Source: Pegea sp. RAD2-039 (taxonomy: Eukaryota > Chordata > Thaliacea > Salpida > Salpidae). From it: a stretch of 64,000 bases of DNA. Of this stretch, positions 62,189 through 64,000 are shown piece by piece. The notes below the pieces were generated by a model, which made no database searches, was not told the origin of the DNA, and saw nothing but the letters and a program-made list of their open reading frames with translations. Positions within the stretch are counted from its first letter, which is position 1; every line of letters begins with the position of its first letter. The translations under genes and the position numbers were made by a program. The stretch covers positions 1 through 64,000 of the forward strand of contig JAQGEQ010000335.1 of the NCBI GenBank assembly GCA_034620365.1. The letters run 5' to 3'.

Positions 62189-64000
62189 ATGATTTTACAA
62201 TTGCTTACAACTCTGATGTTTTGTGGCCTTACCTCAGGTATGACTTTTGATTTACAAGCAAAAAGACAAATTAAGATTTTTACCTGTTAACATTGCTTGA
62301 AAATTATTTGAATAAATTAACATTTTTTAAAAGATGTGTTTAACCTGCAAAAGTTATTTTTCAAAAAATCTAATTCAATATAGAATTTATGAATTCAATG
62401 TAAGTTTAAATAAAAATAAAAATATTTGAATAATCTCTTGATAATAATTTTTAAATTTTATTTATTTACAGCTTATTATTTTTATAAAATATGATTTGAT
62501 AATAACTTATTTAAATTTGATACAAACTATAACAAAATCTTTTAATTTGTTTTTATCTCAACACATATGAACAATTTTTTACTGATGATCAGGTGCTTCA
62601 TGCCAATTTAGATGTCATGCATCTTACGATCCTTCATTGCCTTGTCAGTGTAACCAATATTGTGAAAAATACAAAAATTGCTGTGTAGATTATAACAAAT
62701 TTTGCAAGTTGTGAGTAGTTTTGTACACATTGATTTAAAATCATAAATTTTCTGGATATCCGTTTTCATAGAAATATATTTTTGTAGAATATTTCACATA
62801 ATTTCTTTTTTTTTACTTTTTTATGTTGATTTTATAGTTTCATTGAAACTATTGTACTTATTAAAATAAATATTTTTCAGCTCTTCCAACAGTTGTACTG
62901 GAAGATGTAATAACCAATTTGAAAACTCATATAGTTGTCAATGCAACTCTAATTGTCAACGATATGGAGACTGCTGTAAAGATTATATCAAACAATGTTC
63001 TGAAGATGATGATTGCTGTAAGACTTTATTCGAATAATTAATATTATAAATTTTTATAACAAAAAACTTATCTCTAACTTTTCAGCTTTGCAAGTAATTA
63101 CTGATGATGAAATTCTTCAATTATCTGATGAATTGTACTTATTGGATATCAATAGAGCTAAAGAAAGAGATATTATCGTGAATATTCAATCAAAAACTAT
63201 TCGTAGATCAGAAACTGATGTTTCAACTGAACCGTTAGTTAAAAATTTATTGTTGTTAGTAAATAGCACTATTAAAAGAGACTTTTTCTCAATTTCTTAC
63301 TTATGAAAAATAAATATACAGCTAATTAAACAGCGTTAAAAATGTTCTTTCTTTAAGCTACAAATATAGTTTTACTTTCAGATTTTTCAGTTACGTCAAC
63401 CCCAACCTAATGCGTAAAAGCACGTATGCAAAATTCATCGCTTTATTAGATAACTACGAAAAGGTTAAAGGTATAAATGAAGTATTTTCTGACCAGCAAC
63501 TCATTGAGCAAGATTCTTTTCTTGATGAAGTCCTAAACACTGATATTGGAATAAGATTATTTGAATTTTTTGCAGAAAAAAGTATTTGTTGAAAAACTTT
63601 GATTTGTGTTCATAGAAGTGACAAATTAGTTTCTGATCACTTTACATTTATACTATAAAATGTCAAATAACTACAAATTATCACTGACCAGCTATAAAAC
63701 TGTGTTTGTTAGTTTTACGGACTGTCAGTACTGATAATCATCTTTTGATAAAATAACCTTAAATAATTATATTGTTTTTAAATTTAGTGGTTGTTACTTT
63801 ATTGAATTAAAATCTAAATAAACTGACTTTACTGATGAAAACAGAAGAATCAAATTATTTTCGTTATTAATATTTGTTAGATATACTTGCATGTGGGAGT
63901 AAAACCAAAATTGAGATGAAACAACTATTGAAAGACATTTGGTTTGGATTATATAGCAGAAAAAGAAGAGCTTTGGACTCAAGCGGGTTCTTTTTTAGTT
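62189..64000 (+). CDS. ENDOU: ENDOU/XendoU-type endoribonuclease, copy 4 (first 6 exons, cut by window end)
   Basis: Exons in view: 62189-62237, 62593-62710, 62881-63017, 63086-63251, 63382-63581 and 63881-63986, all in phase with the other copies. Signal peptide and both canonical somatomedin-B domains are present. DELYLL (as in copies 1 and 2) combines with NTDIGIRLF (as in copy 3). The catalytic exons 7 and 8 lie beyond the window, so activity cannot be judged. Confidence 0.9.

Larger units (their letters stand above)
60381..64000 (+). repeat. Tandem array unit 4 (cut by window end)
   Basis: Continues collinear with units 2 and 3 to the last base, so the array extends past the window. Confidence 0.93.

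Overview
This is nuclear DNA from an AT-rich invertebrate animal. The genes are split by GT-AG introns (about 0.1-0.6 kb). The proteins are ordinary metazoan ones (NUP205, GOLPH3, LSM6, a family-31 glycosyltransferase, ENDOU-type endoribonucleases), and there are spliceosomal snRNA genes and LINE pieces. I cannot place the phylum from the window alone. Intergenic DNA is very AT-rich and mostly featureless.

Layout. (1) Bases 1-19701 form a giant palindrome. The left arm (1 to about 8510) is the reverse complement of the right arm (about 11260-19701). Each arm carries a copy of the NUP205 gene, the two copies pointing away from each other; the left copy runs off the window start, the right copy is whole (14252-22631). 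Between the arms lies a single-copy spacer of about 2.2 kb with one U6 and one U5 snRNA gene, bounded by two U2 snRNA genes that face inward. U2, U6 and U5 share a PSE-like promoter block about 54 bp upstream of each gene. (2) From 22.6 to 37.2 kb there are single-copy genes: a small membrane protein (23315-23978), GOLPH3 (27798-29212), LSM6 on the minus strand (31808-32512), a 3' LINE fragment (33486-34100) and a GT31 beta-1,3-glycosyltransferase (35003-37165) with a LINE tail in an intron. (3) From about 40.6 kb to the window end there is a head-to-tail array of at least four units (about 7.1, 6.35 and 6.35 kb, the fourth cut by the window end). Each carries a ten-exon gene for a secreted ENDOU/XendoU-type endoribonuclease with two somatomedin-B domains. 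The junction between units joins a LINE endonuclease fragment to an old LTR-retroelement gag-protease fragment, which looks like the original duplication breakpoint.

Functional links. U2, U5, U6 and LSM6 all belong to the splicing machinery (LSM6 is part of the Lsm2-8 ring on U6), but LSM6 is 20 kb away and probably there by chance. The most unusual items are the palindrome nucleated at inverted U2 genes, the compact U2-U6-U5-U2 cluster, the NUP205 intron made of a 17-bp minisatellite that differs by exactly four units between arms, and the ENDOU array in which the second somatomedin-B exon of unit 1 has diverged sharply while its surroundings have not.
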